Below the pieces are notes generated by a model. The model made no database searches, was not told the origin of the DNA, and saw nothing but the letters and a program-made list of their open reading frames with translations. The position numbers and the translations under genes were made by a program. This document shows, one piece after another, positions 1 to 13,053 of a DNA stretch of 64,000 nt (position 1 is its first letter; each line of letters opens with the position of its first letter). The DNA is from Globodera rostochiensis (lineage: Eukaryota; Nematoda; Chromadorea; Rhabditida; Heteroderidae): positions 868,001 through 932,000 of the forward strand of contig JAEVLN010000021.1 in the NCBI GenBank assembly GCA_018350325.1, written 5' to 3'.

Positions 1-3000
1 ATATAATCAGAAATTATGAATTAAAATTGTACAAATAACTTTGTTATTTAAAAAATCATTAATGAATTCTAAAATATTTTTAAACCCATGAAATCTTTCT
101 TTACACCACAAAAAACAAGACTTAAATGATTTGATTAGCTATTCACCAAATAAATTTGAGCCCAGAATGCGAGATATAACAAAAACATCAATCAGAGAAT
201 GACAATCCGATGGCTGCCATAAACGGCTCATTTACATAAAGGATGTTAGGAAGAAACACTAAGAAATATCACAGCCCCATGGAAATTTATTCGTAAAACT
301 TTATCAATGAAGAAAAATATAAAATGAAATTAAAATAAACTAGCAAAAAATTTAATACCATTTTAAATTCTCGAATATTTGTACTTTATCAAATAAAATT
401 ATAGAATACAAGAAAATACGAACACAAAGATTAGACGCCTTTCAAAGACAGTTCCAGTGGAAGTGTAAAAAGCACCTTTTGTATATAATTTGTAAATTGA
501 TCGCTATTTTTAAATAAAATTTTCATGGTGTGATTGAAGTATTCTCTGGATTTTTTTGTTTGTTATATTATCGTGAATATTTTATTTAAACATGCTTATT
601 GATTTGTAATAGAATAATTATTTTTTTTATTTTGATACGTTATTAGCACGTATTTTTCATATTTTTTATTTTATAATTAAAAAAAATGCTGCTTTTATAT
701 TATATTTGTTTTAGCCGACTTTTTTGAAAACGCAGAGCAATTATATGTGTTACGTTATCAATAATTTTATTTGAATACAGCTAATATTTAAACCAAATTT
801 GACTAAATGAATATTTATGAAAACAATAGGCAAGAAGCAATGAACGCTAATGATTACTAAATTTATAAAATATTCATGATATAAAGTTAAAGTGTATACA
901 TTTGGGTGGTAATAAATACATTTATGATATAAAACATTATTCTATTGTATAACCATTGAGATTATAAAAAAATAATCAACTTGTATAAAATTGACTTTGT
1001 CAACCTTAAATCTCGTTTTTTTATGTTATGCTTTCCGCCAACCAGCGAATAATTGATTTTACAGGCGGAAGAGGGGGGGAGTGAAACGATAGCACCTTCT
1101 TCAATCATTCATTCCTTTTTGTTCAACTAATCAATTTTGCGTTTTTAACAAATTGAGTTGGGGATTTTTAGGCGCATTTGGAACTATTAATATTTTTTCT
1201 TTATTCTTTGTTGTTTAAAAAAAACATCGAAATGGCTAATATTTAAGTGCTAATCCTTAATGACATATTTAGAGCTGAAATTGTAACACATTTTCAGAAA
1301 TTCGAATTTCCTTAAATTCATTTCTCAGTAATTACGTACTAAAAATCACTACTGATGATAAAAAGTTTAAAATGACATAAATTCTTTTTTTGTTTTAAAA
1401 ACTTTATAAACAAAATAATTTTTAAATCCCTTCAAATTTTGGTTGAAAATCTCTTAACAAATTGAGTCAAAAATTTAACATCAATATATAATTGAAAAAA
1501 TATGTAAAAATGCAATAAAATTATATAAAGTTGTTGTGCGTTTTCAATTATATACCATCAACCATCCAGTGCACACCAGGGTTGTTCCGGGTCAAGAAAA
1601 ATGTCGGGTCGGGTTTCGGATCAGGTCGACCCAAAAAACCTCGGGTCGGGTTTCGGGTCTCGGGTCGAGAAAAAAGCCGGGTTTCGGCTCATCGGGTTTC
1701 GGGTCTTCGAGTTGAAAATTTTTTTCTTCAAAATAATCAAAAACAACTTTTTGTCCAAGTTTTATGTTGTTAAAGGGTTCTTCAAATGTGTGAGTATTAT
1801 ACCAGGTTGTTTGATTTATTTGTTGCTTCGGCGATTAGTTGCTGCTGCAAGAGTAATTTCTGTTAATATTTGATAATTTTTCCTCCTTTTTGGAATATTT
1901 TTGCGCGTATCAGCCTTTGTACTGACGATTTATTTTCAATTTATAATTATTTTTGATTATAAAAGTATTCTAACATTTAAAAAGACAAATTTATTTGTTT
2001 ATCATTTCATGGACTTTCATAATTACATTAATTTAAATTTGTTTTACTTTTTTATCATTAAAATTATTATTATTTAAGTAATTTTATCAAATTTTAAAAT
2101 AGAATATTTTCAATCATGTTAAATATTTGTTTATGTATATTATATTTAATAAAAACATTAAACAATCAAAAAAAGAAACGATAATTAAAAAAATTATTAA
2201 GGAAAAGAAAAAGATTAAATATATATAATCGTGAGATTTATCAAATTGGCAATCGCTAAAGAAAAGCAAAAAAATAATAAAAAATCAACATGTTACTACA
2301 AAAATCATTTAAATTCAAAAGTTATTAATTAAAAAATTACCAAAGGATAATAAAAAATATTTAAAATCGGTTATATATTTAAATAATAATCAATTAAATT
2401 TTATAAATAAAGCAGATATGCTTTTTGGCAAAAATCAAGCAGGCATCATACGACTTCTTCTATAGGGCGACCGAAACGCCTAAACAACTAATTTTCACTT
2501 TTATTTTATTATGTTCAAATTTTTATTGTTCGAAAATAATTTAGAATTTTATTTTTTTATTTTGATGCAAAAGCGTTTTTTATGAAATTGCTTGTTTATT
2601 AAATGATCCATTTGTTATTTTATACAAAAGTATTTAAATCTATTTGTGTTTTAGATATTGACATATGTGATTAGTTACATTATTTTAATTATTTTTACCA
2701 ACCCGATGCTGCGCTCAACAGGCGACATTCCTCGTGCATTGCAACATCCCCAGAAATTTTTTTTGAAGCGCTTTATGTTTTCATTTTACTAACATTAATT
2801 TGTATTTAACCGATGTGCTCGTCTCACCATGCTTTCAAATTCTTAACATTACATACAAAAATAAATATCGGATAATAAATAAAATTATTTAGAATATTAA
2901 TATTGGAAACAATGATCTAGTGTTTTATTAAAAAGAACCATTGTCATTTTTGTTTTTGCATTCGAGTATAATTTTATTTTACTATACTTTTTTTTAACGA

Positions 3001-3334
3001 AAACTCATTATTTATTTTCCTTAAATTGAGTAGTAAATGGGCTTAATAAAATTTTACTTAAACCATCTTTTCGGCATATTTCTTTTTTTTAATGAATTTA
3101 TACTCTATTGTATTGTTTATCTTTTTTCATTTTATTTTTATTCTATTACAACATTTAGAAAATTACCAACCATTGTTTTATATTTGGACTAATTTTTGAT
3201 TTTTTTCGGTTAAATATTTATCAAAATAAAAGTCAAAGTCAGAATACTTATTTTTAGTAAAAATTCGTACATTTTCTTCGGCCGCTTGTCATCGTCATTA
3301 AATAAAATTTTTTCAATTTACTTTAACTTGTAAA
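1..3334. other. AT-rich DNA without a recognisable gene
   Basis: Very AT-rich sequence with frequent stops in all frames; the longest open frames lie over the minisatellite at 1587-1710. Short GC-richer islands at about 715-753 and 1065-1125 follow TTTTAG or TTTACAG acceptor-like sites and are open for 13-20 codons, too short to call. Confidence 0.6.
1587..1710. repeat. CGGGTTTCGGGTC-type minisatellite
   Basis: Degenerate tandem copies of CGGGTCGGGTTTCGGGTC-like units, sharply GC-richer than the flanks. Two overlapping open frames (80 and 90 codons) are by-products of the repeat and are not treated as genes. Confidence 0.7.
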
Positions 3335-3421
3335 ATGCTTAATTGCAAAACTCTGTCATTTCTTGCCATAACAAAACGGCTATTCCTTCTTCTTCTTCTT
3401 TTCCCATTCATCCCTGATCAG
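3335..3421 (+). CDS. candidate first exon with signal-peptide-like sequence
   Basis: ATG at 3335 opens 29 codons: MLNCKTLSFLAITKR followed by a run of leucines and phenylalanines ending ...FIPDQ. It stops exactly at a GTAAAT donor (3422) in phase 0. A basic residue before a hydrophobic stretch is what a signal peptide or signal anchor looks like. A possible next exon begins after the acceptor-like GTTACAG ending at 3886 and reads KELIERVLDLLGLF, but the join is unproven. No homology is recognised. A 29-codon open stretch can arise by chance, so this rests mainly on the start, the hydrophobic core and the donor. Confidence 0.28.
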
Positions 3422-5425
3422 GTAAATGTAACTTTTTCATAAACTGCGTATATATATCAAATTTTAAAAATTTAAATACTGTGGATTGCATTTCGATTCA
3501 TCGCTATTAGAGTTTTGCAAAAAATATTCATGGATTTTTATTTTTTTGTATAAAGGTATTTATACTATTATTTTATTTGTACTAATTTTTGAATTTTAAA
3601 TGTCTTTTTAAAAGCAACAATAAATGAATCTGATCTCAGTCGTCACTAAATTCTTTGGATGATTGATTCTAAAGTAGTAGTAAAATAAAATAAATATTTT
3701 TTCTCTTTATTGAATTTATTTCAACTATTTTTTTATTCACCAAGCAGATATTCATAACATTATACTTCATCATTTTTCAATTTGCAAAAAAAAAAAAATT
3801 TTTAGTACAATATCTTCTGCTTTTCGCCGAGACGATTAAATTTAAGTATCTTTTAAAATAAATGTCAGACTAAGTGGCGTTACAGAAGGAATTAATTGAA
3901 AGAGTTCTCGATCTTCTCGGACTTTTTATTTTGGCCCCTTCTTGCTCCCTCAAACAATTTTTAAATAAAAATAAAATTATCAATATGAATTAAAAAATAT
4001 TTGGAACCAATGTACTTGATAATATTAAATGAATAATACTAAATTTCAAAAAAGGTGAATCATTTAAAAAAATTTTAATAAAGCCTTTCCATAATTTGGG
4101 CTTTTACATGGAACTTTTGAGAGTCTTAGACTCAAACTTCTTCGATGGGCAGCGTATTTTTGATTCTAAAATAGTTATTCTCTTTGCTTTTTAAAAAATA
4201 TTGGTTCAAATTAATATTTAATTAAGTAAATAATATTTTAAATTTTTGAAAAATTGTGTAAAAAATTTATATAAGCAATTCTTTAAAAAAATTTATATAA
4301 ATTAATATAAACTAGAAATAGAAAAATAACAGAAAAAACTAACTTAATAAGCTTGCATCGATAAAAATATATTTACTTACAATCTTAAACGAATTTTTTG
4401 AAGATTAAATAACTAGAATAATAATCTAATAATTATATTAGATATAATTTAATTAATAAAAATAAAACAAAAGTATGTAGAATAAATACTAAAAATTAAT
4501 TTGGTCAAAAAATCAGTACTAGAAATTAAAGATATTATAACACCTCTTGTCCATAATATTCTTAAACACAATTTGATATCGTTCACTATACATTTTAAAG
4601 ATTTTATTCAAGTAATGGTAATCCATTTTATAAGGATTGAAAATAAATTAATTTTAAAAAAATGATTATGATTTAGATATATAGTAAATTAATATACTTA
4701 ATGAGCTAATCTTCTGGTAAAAAATGATTTCCAGGCGTTAAAAATGTCCATACCTTAGTTCCAAAAATATTATGTAAATCCAAAAAGCTATATAAAATTA
4801 CTGTTCCGCCAAACATTTTTTAATCTTTCATCGTTTTTTCATTTTCGCTTTTTCATCTTAGTAATTTATTAAAACAATTTTTTAAAACAGAGTTAAACAT
4901 CTAATTAAATATTATTCCAATCCTTACGATTAAAAACTTATTATTTTTTACAATGAATCAAAAAATTCGTAAAATAAGCAAAGTCTTATAATTAGGACCA
5001 GATTTATATTCATTTGCATATTTAGTTTTCTCATGTGCTTCGAAGATGCGGCCCAAAAATAACTTGCGCGTTGAATTTGAGTTTTTTGGTCAAGTTTAAC
5101 ATTGCAATTTTGCAAATTTCGGGATTTATGCAGATTTTTTGCATATCGGTGCATATTCTGACATTTTTGCATATTTCAAGCATATTTTGGAATTTTTGAC
5201 CAAGAATTCAATAATGCACCCAAATATTGCTTCTGGCTGTTTTAGAAAAATAATTCACAACTGACGTAAACAATTATTTTAAACATAAATAATCCATTAA
5301 GTCTGAATTTTATTTAGGAACTCGCTATGGAGAGAGATTAGAATAAATATTTTAGTCAGGGTTCACAGAAATTTTTTCAAAACCTTATTTGGCAAACAAA
5401 AAATTCCATATTTATGACCAAAAAA
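3422..5425. other. AT-rich DNA, no supported gene
   Basis: No open frame longer than 74 codons (minus strand, 4948-5172, repetitive CAAAATGC-like sequence and probably non-coding). If the exon at 3335 is real, part of this would be intron. Confidence 0.5.
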
Positions 5426-5435
5426 CTTTCAAATG

Positions 5436-5872
5436 GCGTGGTGTGACTCGGCTACGGACAACTCGGGCTACGGGAACAACTCGTCTACGGAAAACTCGGC
5501 TACTTAGAATAATTTTTATAAATTTCAAATATTTAACTTCGGGTTTGACCAAACCCGAATATTTGACTTGCCGAGCACGCAAACCAACTTTATTGGCTGA
5601 CTTTGTAAAAAATAATTAATTTTTTGTCATAAAGTACGAAGTCACACCCTGTTCTCGGCAAAAGAATTTTGTCACTCGATTATGCCATCTTTAGAGTTGT
5701 GTTATCCCGACCCCCAGTCGTAGATGGGGTTCGGGGTTATAATTGTCGGGAAAAACCCCGAAAAGTGGCTTAACTTTACGGGGCGGGGTACTACCTTAGA
5801 ATTATGAAAAATATTTAAGTAGCCGAGTTGTCCCCGTAGCCGAGTTGTCCTGAGCCGAGTTGTCCGTACACG
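5436..5872. mobile_element. small foldback/MITE transposon with 10-bp target duplication
   Basis: A 437-bp element with inverted ends. The left arm (about 5436-5515) is the reverse complement of the right arm (about 5817-5872). Both begin GCGTG and are built of repeated GGCTACGGACAACTC-like subunits. It is flanked by a perfect direct duplication CTTTCAAATG at 5426-5435 and 5873-5882. A 10-bp target duplication is typical of the Mutator-like superfamily (9-11 bp), and arms made of short repeats are foldback-like. The interior is GC-richer and has no transposase, so the element is non-autonomous. The 76-codon frame at 5389-5619 crosses the element edge and is not a gene. Confidence 0.8.
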
Positions 5873-5882
5873 CTTTCAAATG

Positions 5883-8800
5883 TTTCATTTATTGTTGTCT
5901 GAATGTGAGCACGTTTTTATTCGTTATTTTTAAAATAAAGTATAAGATAAGCATGAAATGAATGCCAAGTAACGAAAAGAAAATAAAGTTTTTTTGTTAA
6001 GAAAATTGGCGAATATTTGCAAAATCAGAATGCGCATTTCGCTTGGGTGTTCGGTGAATTGAATTGGATTCTTTCAATTCGCAAAAATCTCAAATGTAAC
6101 CTTACAAAAGCCCACAAATGAGACTACAACCTTACCCGGCCCAGATTTTAGTGACTTACTCTCATTTGCGCTGATGATTTGAATAATACTCCCGTTTTAC
6201 CGGCTTGGCCTTTAAAGATTTAATTCTTTGGAGACATAAAGTAAGGTTCACAACATTATAATAATCAATGACAATAAATAAGTAGAAATTTAGCTACAAT
6301 ATTAATGAATGTTAACCAACCAATTTTTATTAAAAAAACACCAAAACTAAAATAATCAACAAAATAAGAAAACATTAAACCCAAATATTTTTCAATATTA
6401 GCAGTATTTAATGCTTTCATGGATGCTGATTTAGCTATTAGCAAGCTACATCTATCTATAACTTAAAATCATTATAATAAAATCTTATTTCAAACAAACT
6501 ATCACTATATATTTAAAATCATAAATATAACAAATTCAGAAATAAATCTACATGCTTGATTATATTAAAATACATTTTTTAAAGTCACACTGCATCATAT
6601 GTGAAATCTGTTAAATTTATACAAACCAATAAACACTAAATCAACGATAAATCAACAATATTGTTTTAAATGTTAAACAAAACTTAAAATTGTACTTTTT
6701 CAAATGTCGAAAAATCTTTAATCAATGTCTTTATTAATATCTAAAGAATTTTAGTCAAATGACAAAATCTTTTCTGAACGATGACGCCCTCCTAAGGCAA
6801 AATCGCAATACTATTTTTCAAAAAAAAAAACTCAAAGAAACAAATTACGTGAAATTTCTTGCATGGTAAAAAAAACTCTGTTTAAAGAAAATACAAAGCG
6901 TTTTATATTAAAAATTAGAAATAGTAAATTTTTCATTGATGATTAATTTTATTTAAAAACAAATAGTTAATTTAATAATATTAATAAAATGTACCATTTA
7001 CATATTTAAATTATTAATATTAAATAACTGGTACAAAATAATTGAATATTTTATGAGTTTTGTCACTTTAGCAAAGTTATTAAACTGCATTACCATTATA
7101 AAGTCAATTTAATTTAAAGTTAGTTTCCGATACCTTTTCAGAAAATAACCGATATAAAATAAAAAATATCTCATAAAAAACTTTGTTTATTGCTTTAACT
7201 TTTTTACAAATTAATTATTTCGTTGAACTTTTTTTTTGAACGACAACAATTCGTTATTGAATAGAAAGGTTTTAAAGATCCTCCCAGGCTGGGAATTTGT
7301 TTGCATAATATTAAGATTAAAAAAAATATATTAACATATGAGACTTGTAATAATTAATTTAGCAGCATATGTTTAAATATTGTCTTACTTTGAAACATAC
7401 CGTTTTATTGTAATATGAATTTTATAAATCTTTGATATCAATTTTTAATGTTTAAACGTTAGCAATTAATAAATTTATATTTATTTTGGTATTTTAAGAA
7501 AAAGTTATAATAATTTTGCCTTATTGCTGTACTGTTTAATTATAAGCAATAATAATTTAGTTGATTTGTTACAATAAACATTTCCATCGCAAAAAATAAT
7601 TTATTGATTTTGCCCTTCATATATTATATAAATTAAGTTCAGCCCCAGCATAAATTTATTTGTTAAATTTTCTATGTTTCCTTTTTATTATAACATAAAT
7701 TATTTCCACCAATTGATCAAATTGTAAGTAAATAAGTTTAATGATTAGGAAAACGAAAAAGCGCACTTTATCGTCATTAATAAAAACTTATGAACAAGGC
7801 GCACATATAATCAATTTGCCCAAATCGAGGCCGAGATGCTTTTCTTGGCTAAAATAAAAAGTACAAAATTAGTTTTCGAACTTGTGTTGACGCGTGAGTG
7901 ATTTAGTGTTCTTATATTCAAAAACTTTAAAAAAAAGTCAAAAATATAAAACGTATTCTTCTTTCTTCTAAAATTAAATAAATAAACATAAATTTTTTTA
8001 AAAATAATAAATGCATTTTAAATTTTTAAAATAAAATTACTATTTTTGAAAATTCAAGGATACAATGATGTCGAATTAATGAAAGTCAAAAAAATTTTGT
8101 TAAATAAACTTCACAAAAATATGCCTGCGGCAAATATTTTGCGACATATGAAACTAAACTTAAAGGCCTAGCCTGCACAAGAGATCTCATACCGGATGAA
8201 TATTAATTGTTGTACTTTGCGTTGCAATCTGTTTACAATATTTTTTGTTTTAGTATGCATATAAAAAATTGTAACGATATTTGTATAAGCCACAAAAACA
8301 TTATAAATGTTATTCTGGGGATTTTTTATATTTCTTTTTAATTCTAACAATGAATGACTAATTAATAAGATTTATCTTTTGTATCTATACGCCACATAGT
8401 CTGACATTTTTGTCAAAAGGTACTTATTCTTTTTCGAGTAAATATATCATTTTTTTATTTTGGATGTTGATTTATTTTATCTTATTTGATTTCGTAAAAC
8501 GATTATTATTTTGCGCTTAAGCGCCATATTCTCAGCCGTCAATGCTATATTGGACTTTTTGTTGGATGATCGTTTTGTCCACGATGTATTTGCCGATTTT
8601 GCTTTTGATCGGTCATCCTTTTAGCTCGCATATAAGTGCATCATAGTCTTTAGTTTTTATGTAAGATATTTTTTTTAAAAATCTTTCAAGATTATTCAAA
8701 AATATTTCAAAATATTTTTTAATTTATTAACTTTAATTGAGGTGCCGAATCTGGCTCACGGCCTGCAGCAGTTTGATTCATCGGATTATTTCTCAAGAAA

Positions 8801-11800
8801 TTTATGTTGAAAAATAATTTTAGATAGATTTTTAAAAAACAACGAACTCAATATCACTTATTGTTAATAAATATTTTGAATTATTTGATACTTTAATCAA
8901 TATCTGATTTTACCGCCGAACCGTCAGCCACGAGCGGCGTACGCTTAAACATGCGTATAGAAATGTAAAAAATAATAATTAAATCCAAATTGTGGTTAAT
9001 TTTTATATATCCTGGCGCCCAGCGCTCTGAAAACTAAAATTGGAAATTTTTTTAATTATCAAAGAATAAATATTTTAAATGTATTTATTGGGTTTTAGGC
9101 CTTGGCTAATTTTAATTTGCAACATTTGCTCTAAAAATTGAAATGAATTTGAATATTTTGTACTTTATGTTTTGAAATTTGCATTCATAAGGCATCGTAG
9201 TTTCAAGACGAAATGACAAAAATATAATTGGGAATTTGACAATCTTATAAACCTAGGTAATTATTAACAATATTTAAATAAATTTTATAAATTGTATAAA
9301 TATAGAAACTTCAATGTCGACTAATTGATTAGCTTCAAATTTTTTAAAAATTAAACGATAATTGGAAGGCGCTTCGCCTGCTAGTCGTTCCAATAAAACT
9401 TTGTTGCTCGTGCCAGTTGAGCCATACCGAAACGTATTACGACAGCACGAACTTCCTCCTTTTGGATTGGGAAGAATTTTTGTTTGTAAAGATCATAATT
9501 AATTAGATCGTATTTTGATATACTTAAATTTTAGGTCAAAAAAGGAACGCCGCGAAGAGGTCGAAGAAAACATAAAACAAAAATATAAAATGCAATAAAA
9601 AAATTTCAATGATTAAATAATATTAATAACTAAAATAAAAATTTTTGTGTCAGTTTATATGTTTTTAATAGACAGAATAAGACAAATAAAACGTAAATTT
9701 ATCTTATCAAGAGGAATTTATCATTAAAAAATAATTTAGCAAATTGATTCTTTCTACATTGTAAAAGAATAATTTTACGTAATTAAAATTTTGATTCTTT
9801 GAAAATCTGTAAGTGCTGACTATAAAGTTCAGATTTGGCGAATGATTGTCAAGCGGATCTCAAGTTACCCTATCCTTAATATACTATAATAAATATCAAA
9901 AGGTTATAACAAACAATACAAAAATATTAATATTAAAACCAGCGTTCATTATACGGGGAGAAACTTTAAAGTTCCAAAATAGCTTAAACCATACGACCTC
10001 TTAAACCGTAATATGACAAACCCTAAAATAATAAAATATAATTCTTTTAAAACTAAAAAAAAATAAAAAATAAAACCTAAAAACCTAAAACCTTTTTTCC
10101 AGGTTCAACGGATGGATGCCACAGATGCGGGAGAGGATAACAAAAAAGCGATTAAAGAAATTTTCAGCCATCTATATTAATAAAGCGACAAATTTATATA
10201 TTAATGATGTTTCTCGAAGCTACCTTGTAAGGTCAAAATCCAGTCAATATACGCGTAAAAATTTTAATTCATCTTGTCATTAGGGGTTATTTATGTGAGC
10301 GTAATTGATTTTGTTTTACATCGCATTCTTCTTAATTAAAATTTTTTGTAAAAATTCTTAATGAAGAGGCCCTATGGGATTTTAATATGAAATTATTTTT
10401 AAAAATTAAATCTTTTTTAATAAAATAATACAGATCTTATAAAATTTAAAGAGCAACTAAATTTGCTTTAAATAAATTAATTTCAACAGAAACAATTAAT
10501 GATTAATAACGAATAAATTTAAAACTTAACAAAGAGAAAAGATGAGCAATAATAATATTTAAAAAGCTGAATTTAATTTTCTTCTTATATTTACGAAATT
10601 AAGATAAAGAATAAAAAAATAGTTTAGCAAAAGTTGAATTACTCCTTATTCAATAACAATTGATGATCAATTTACAAAACTTGAATTATTTCAGTGTCAT
10701 AAAAAAAATCCAGTTTATAAAAAATCAAAATTTCAAAAAATCGATGAGATCATATTAATGACGATTTCCTATTATTTTTGTAAATAATGTGTTAAATTTT
10801 TCTTGGAGTCTGTGGCGAAGTATTATCAACATTTATTCATTATAATAAATAAGTATTTATGTTTATTAAACTCACATTTTATGTATTTCTTATAAATTTT
10901 GGCAAAACATTTCCTCCGAGTTTCAATAGTCGGCAGTTTGGACGAGAGAAATTTTAAAAGAGACGAATGTTTTGTATTGTTAAAAGAAAGCTGAATATTA
11001 CAACGTTAAGTATCTTTAAGTCATGAATCAGTTGATTCTTTATAATTCTTTGAAATATGTAATAAAGTATATTATATGCTTTTTTATATTTATCACATAT
11101 ACTTTCATACTGCTACTATATTAACAATATTTTAAAATTCAAGTTATTATAATAACTTTTTGGTCACCATGTGAAGTTTCTGTTTTAAGATAATGTGCGA
11201 TTTTTCATAAAAACAGTGAATATTTTATTTGTGTCTTTTTTTTTATTTTGCAAAGACAATATGTTTTTATTTTTATATTTGCCTTAAGAGCAGTTTAATT
11301 TTTAGATTATGTTTTTAGAAAATTGGTTCATGTAAAATATAATATTTTATTAAATATATGTTTTATTAGTACATATGTAAGTTTGAAATTTAATATGAAT
11401 TTTTTATATTTTATACATTTTGTTTAATTAAAGACATGTAGCTAGCTAATTTTAGCCAAAAAGTTTTTTTTAAATATATAGTGAATGTCGCATCATAAAA
11501 TATCAGAATTTAATTTTAAATAAAAAAACAAAAATAATTGATAAAAGATAAAAATTGTAAAATGATATCTGTTGGCATTAAATTTAAATAATAAATATTA
11601 TAACAATTCAATAACAATTTAGGTAATATTCAAATTTTATTAATAATAAAAGTTGTTTTCGTCGGTTGTTTTGCCGACCGAATTGCCGCAAAAATTAGCT
11701 CGGCAGCTTTTCCCGCCATGGTGTCAAATAATTTGGCTTTTAATTGCGCGCGCGTGTAATATTTTAATATGCTTTTTCAAGGTTTTATATTTGACCTGAA

Positions 11801-11882
11801 TTGTTCTTGCATATTATTAGTTCGCACAATTACTGTAATAAAACTGTCGTAAATGCGGCACTGCATAAAAAATCATTTTTTA
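5883..11882. other. AT-rich DNA, no supported gene
   Basis: No open frame above 60-76 codons. GC-richer islands of 40-140 bp occur near 6040-6230, 7820-7910, 8110-8210, 8530-8640, 8745-8800, 9366-9500 and 9538-9600. Several have a TTTTAG-like site on the left or a GTGAGT-like site on the right (for example the GTGAGTG at about 7894). They could be exons or old repeat fragments; I cannot link them into a gene. Confidence 0.5.
10103..10180 (+). CDS. candidate terminal exon
   Basis: A strong acceptor (CCTTTTTTCCAG, ending at 10102) is followed by 25 open codons reading VQRMDATDAGEDNKK then AIKEIFSHLY and TAA. An AATAAA overlaps the stop (10179-10184). That is the layout of a 3' terminal exon. 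A second frame is also open and reaches a GTAAGG donor near 10227, so the frame is uncertain. No family is recognised and no upstream exon has been joined. Confidence 0.2.
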   Translation, partial: VQRMDATDAGEDNKKAIKEIFSHLY

Positions 11883-13053
11883 CGACTTGCTGTTGATATG
11901 TACGTTAGTGGAAATTCTAAAATTCTTTTAAATTATTCCCGAGTTTTTAAAAATATTTTTGTCGGTTGTTTGGAAATTTTTTGAATTTTCATTTTTTTGG
12001 TCACCAAAATTGGTGAAATGTTATGAAAATTCATAACTTTTTTTGCTGAATGGCTTTTTGATGAATTTGGTCTCATAAAATGCAGAAAAATAAGCGCTAT
12101 TTTTATGATAGTATAATTTTGTGAAAGGTTAAAAATTAAAAAAGTTATGATCAATTTTCCGAAAAAACCGAATTTTTCACAAAATTCATAAAAATTTTTG
12201 AATAGAGATTTTCAAAAACTCATTCATTAGATAAATAGCTTATTTTTTGCTCTATTAGAAACTATTTTAGTTGGATTTAAAGCATTGAGACTAAACCGAG
12301 TTATGATCAGAAAAGTGGTTTTTGGATTCAAACCCAAAGGGGGGACCCTTTTGGGATGTAATCGAAAATTTTAATTTTTTTTTCGATTTTCTTTGTAGTT
12401 GTAATGATGCGAAAAGTGTTTAGTCGCATTAAAATCACTATTTCCAATTTTTTGAAAATATTTTTGGATTCATATTTTAAAATTTTTATTTTTTTTTTAA
12501 CAAAATTCGAAACAATTTACCAAAAAAAAGGACACCAAACCAAATTGTTGAATATGTGGGGGGGGGGGGGTGGGTTGAAAGGGGGTGAGGTTATACCTGG
12601 CGTGATCATGAGGGGGGGGGGTATTTAGCGTGATTGGGATGCACTCCCCGCACTCCAACCGTTGTATCTGGCCTCTTTTTTGGCTCAATCATCAATTCAA
12701 ACTCCATCCCCGCACCCCGAACCGTTGTACCTGGCTCAATCAACGGTTCAATACTGCACACCCCGAACCCCGAACTAGGTAGCGAAGCTCTACAAGCGCG
12801 TCAGCGCTTTACCAGCACATAAAATAGCATTGTACATCACTCCACTAGTTTTTTGTTATTTTCAATTTATATATCTTAATTTTATAAGATTAAGAGTTTT
12901 ACGACTTTCTTTTGATATGTACGTTAGTGGAAATAATTTCTAAAATTCTTTTAAATTATTCCCGAGTTTTTAAAATATTTTTGTGGGTTGTTTGGAAATT
13001 TTTTGAATTTTCATTTTTTTGGTCACCAAAATTGGTGGAATGTTATGAAAATT
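11883..13053. repeat. direct-repeat pair flanking a divergent AT block and G-rich tracts
   Basis: About 150 bp at 11883-12031 recurs almost unchanged at 12901-13053 in the same orientation; both contain TTGGTCACCAAAATTGGTG. Between them, 12031-12400 is a diverged relative of the AT-rich block found inside the Helitron-like units (shared pattern: GAGTTATG..., then AAAGGGGGGACCCTTTTGG). Then come a 12-13 nt G run near 12557, another near 12612, and a C-rich tract with repeated CACCCCGAACC motifs to about 12780. The short ORFs here lie on the low-complexity tracts and are rejected. Confidence 0.6.

Noticed and set aside
9538..9600. KKERREEVEENIKQKYKM as a complexin-like helix exon
   Set aside because: It resembles the central helix of complexin and follows a TTTTAG acceptor, but two frames are open and a ~20-residue charged helix is not diagnostic.
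12404..12822. Short ORFs at the poly-G/poly-C tracts
   Set aside because: Low-complexity translation (GGGG, PPPP) with no supporting features.
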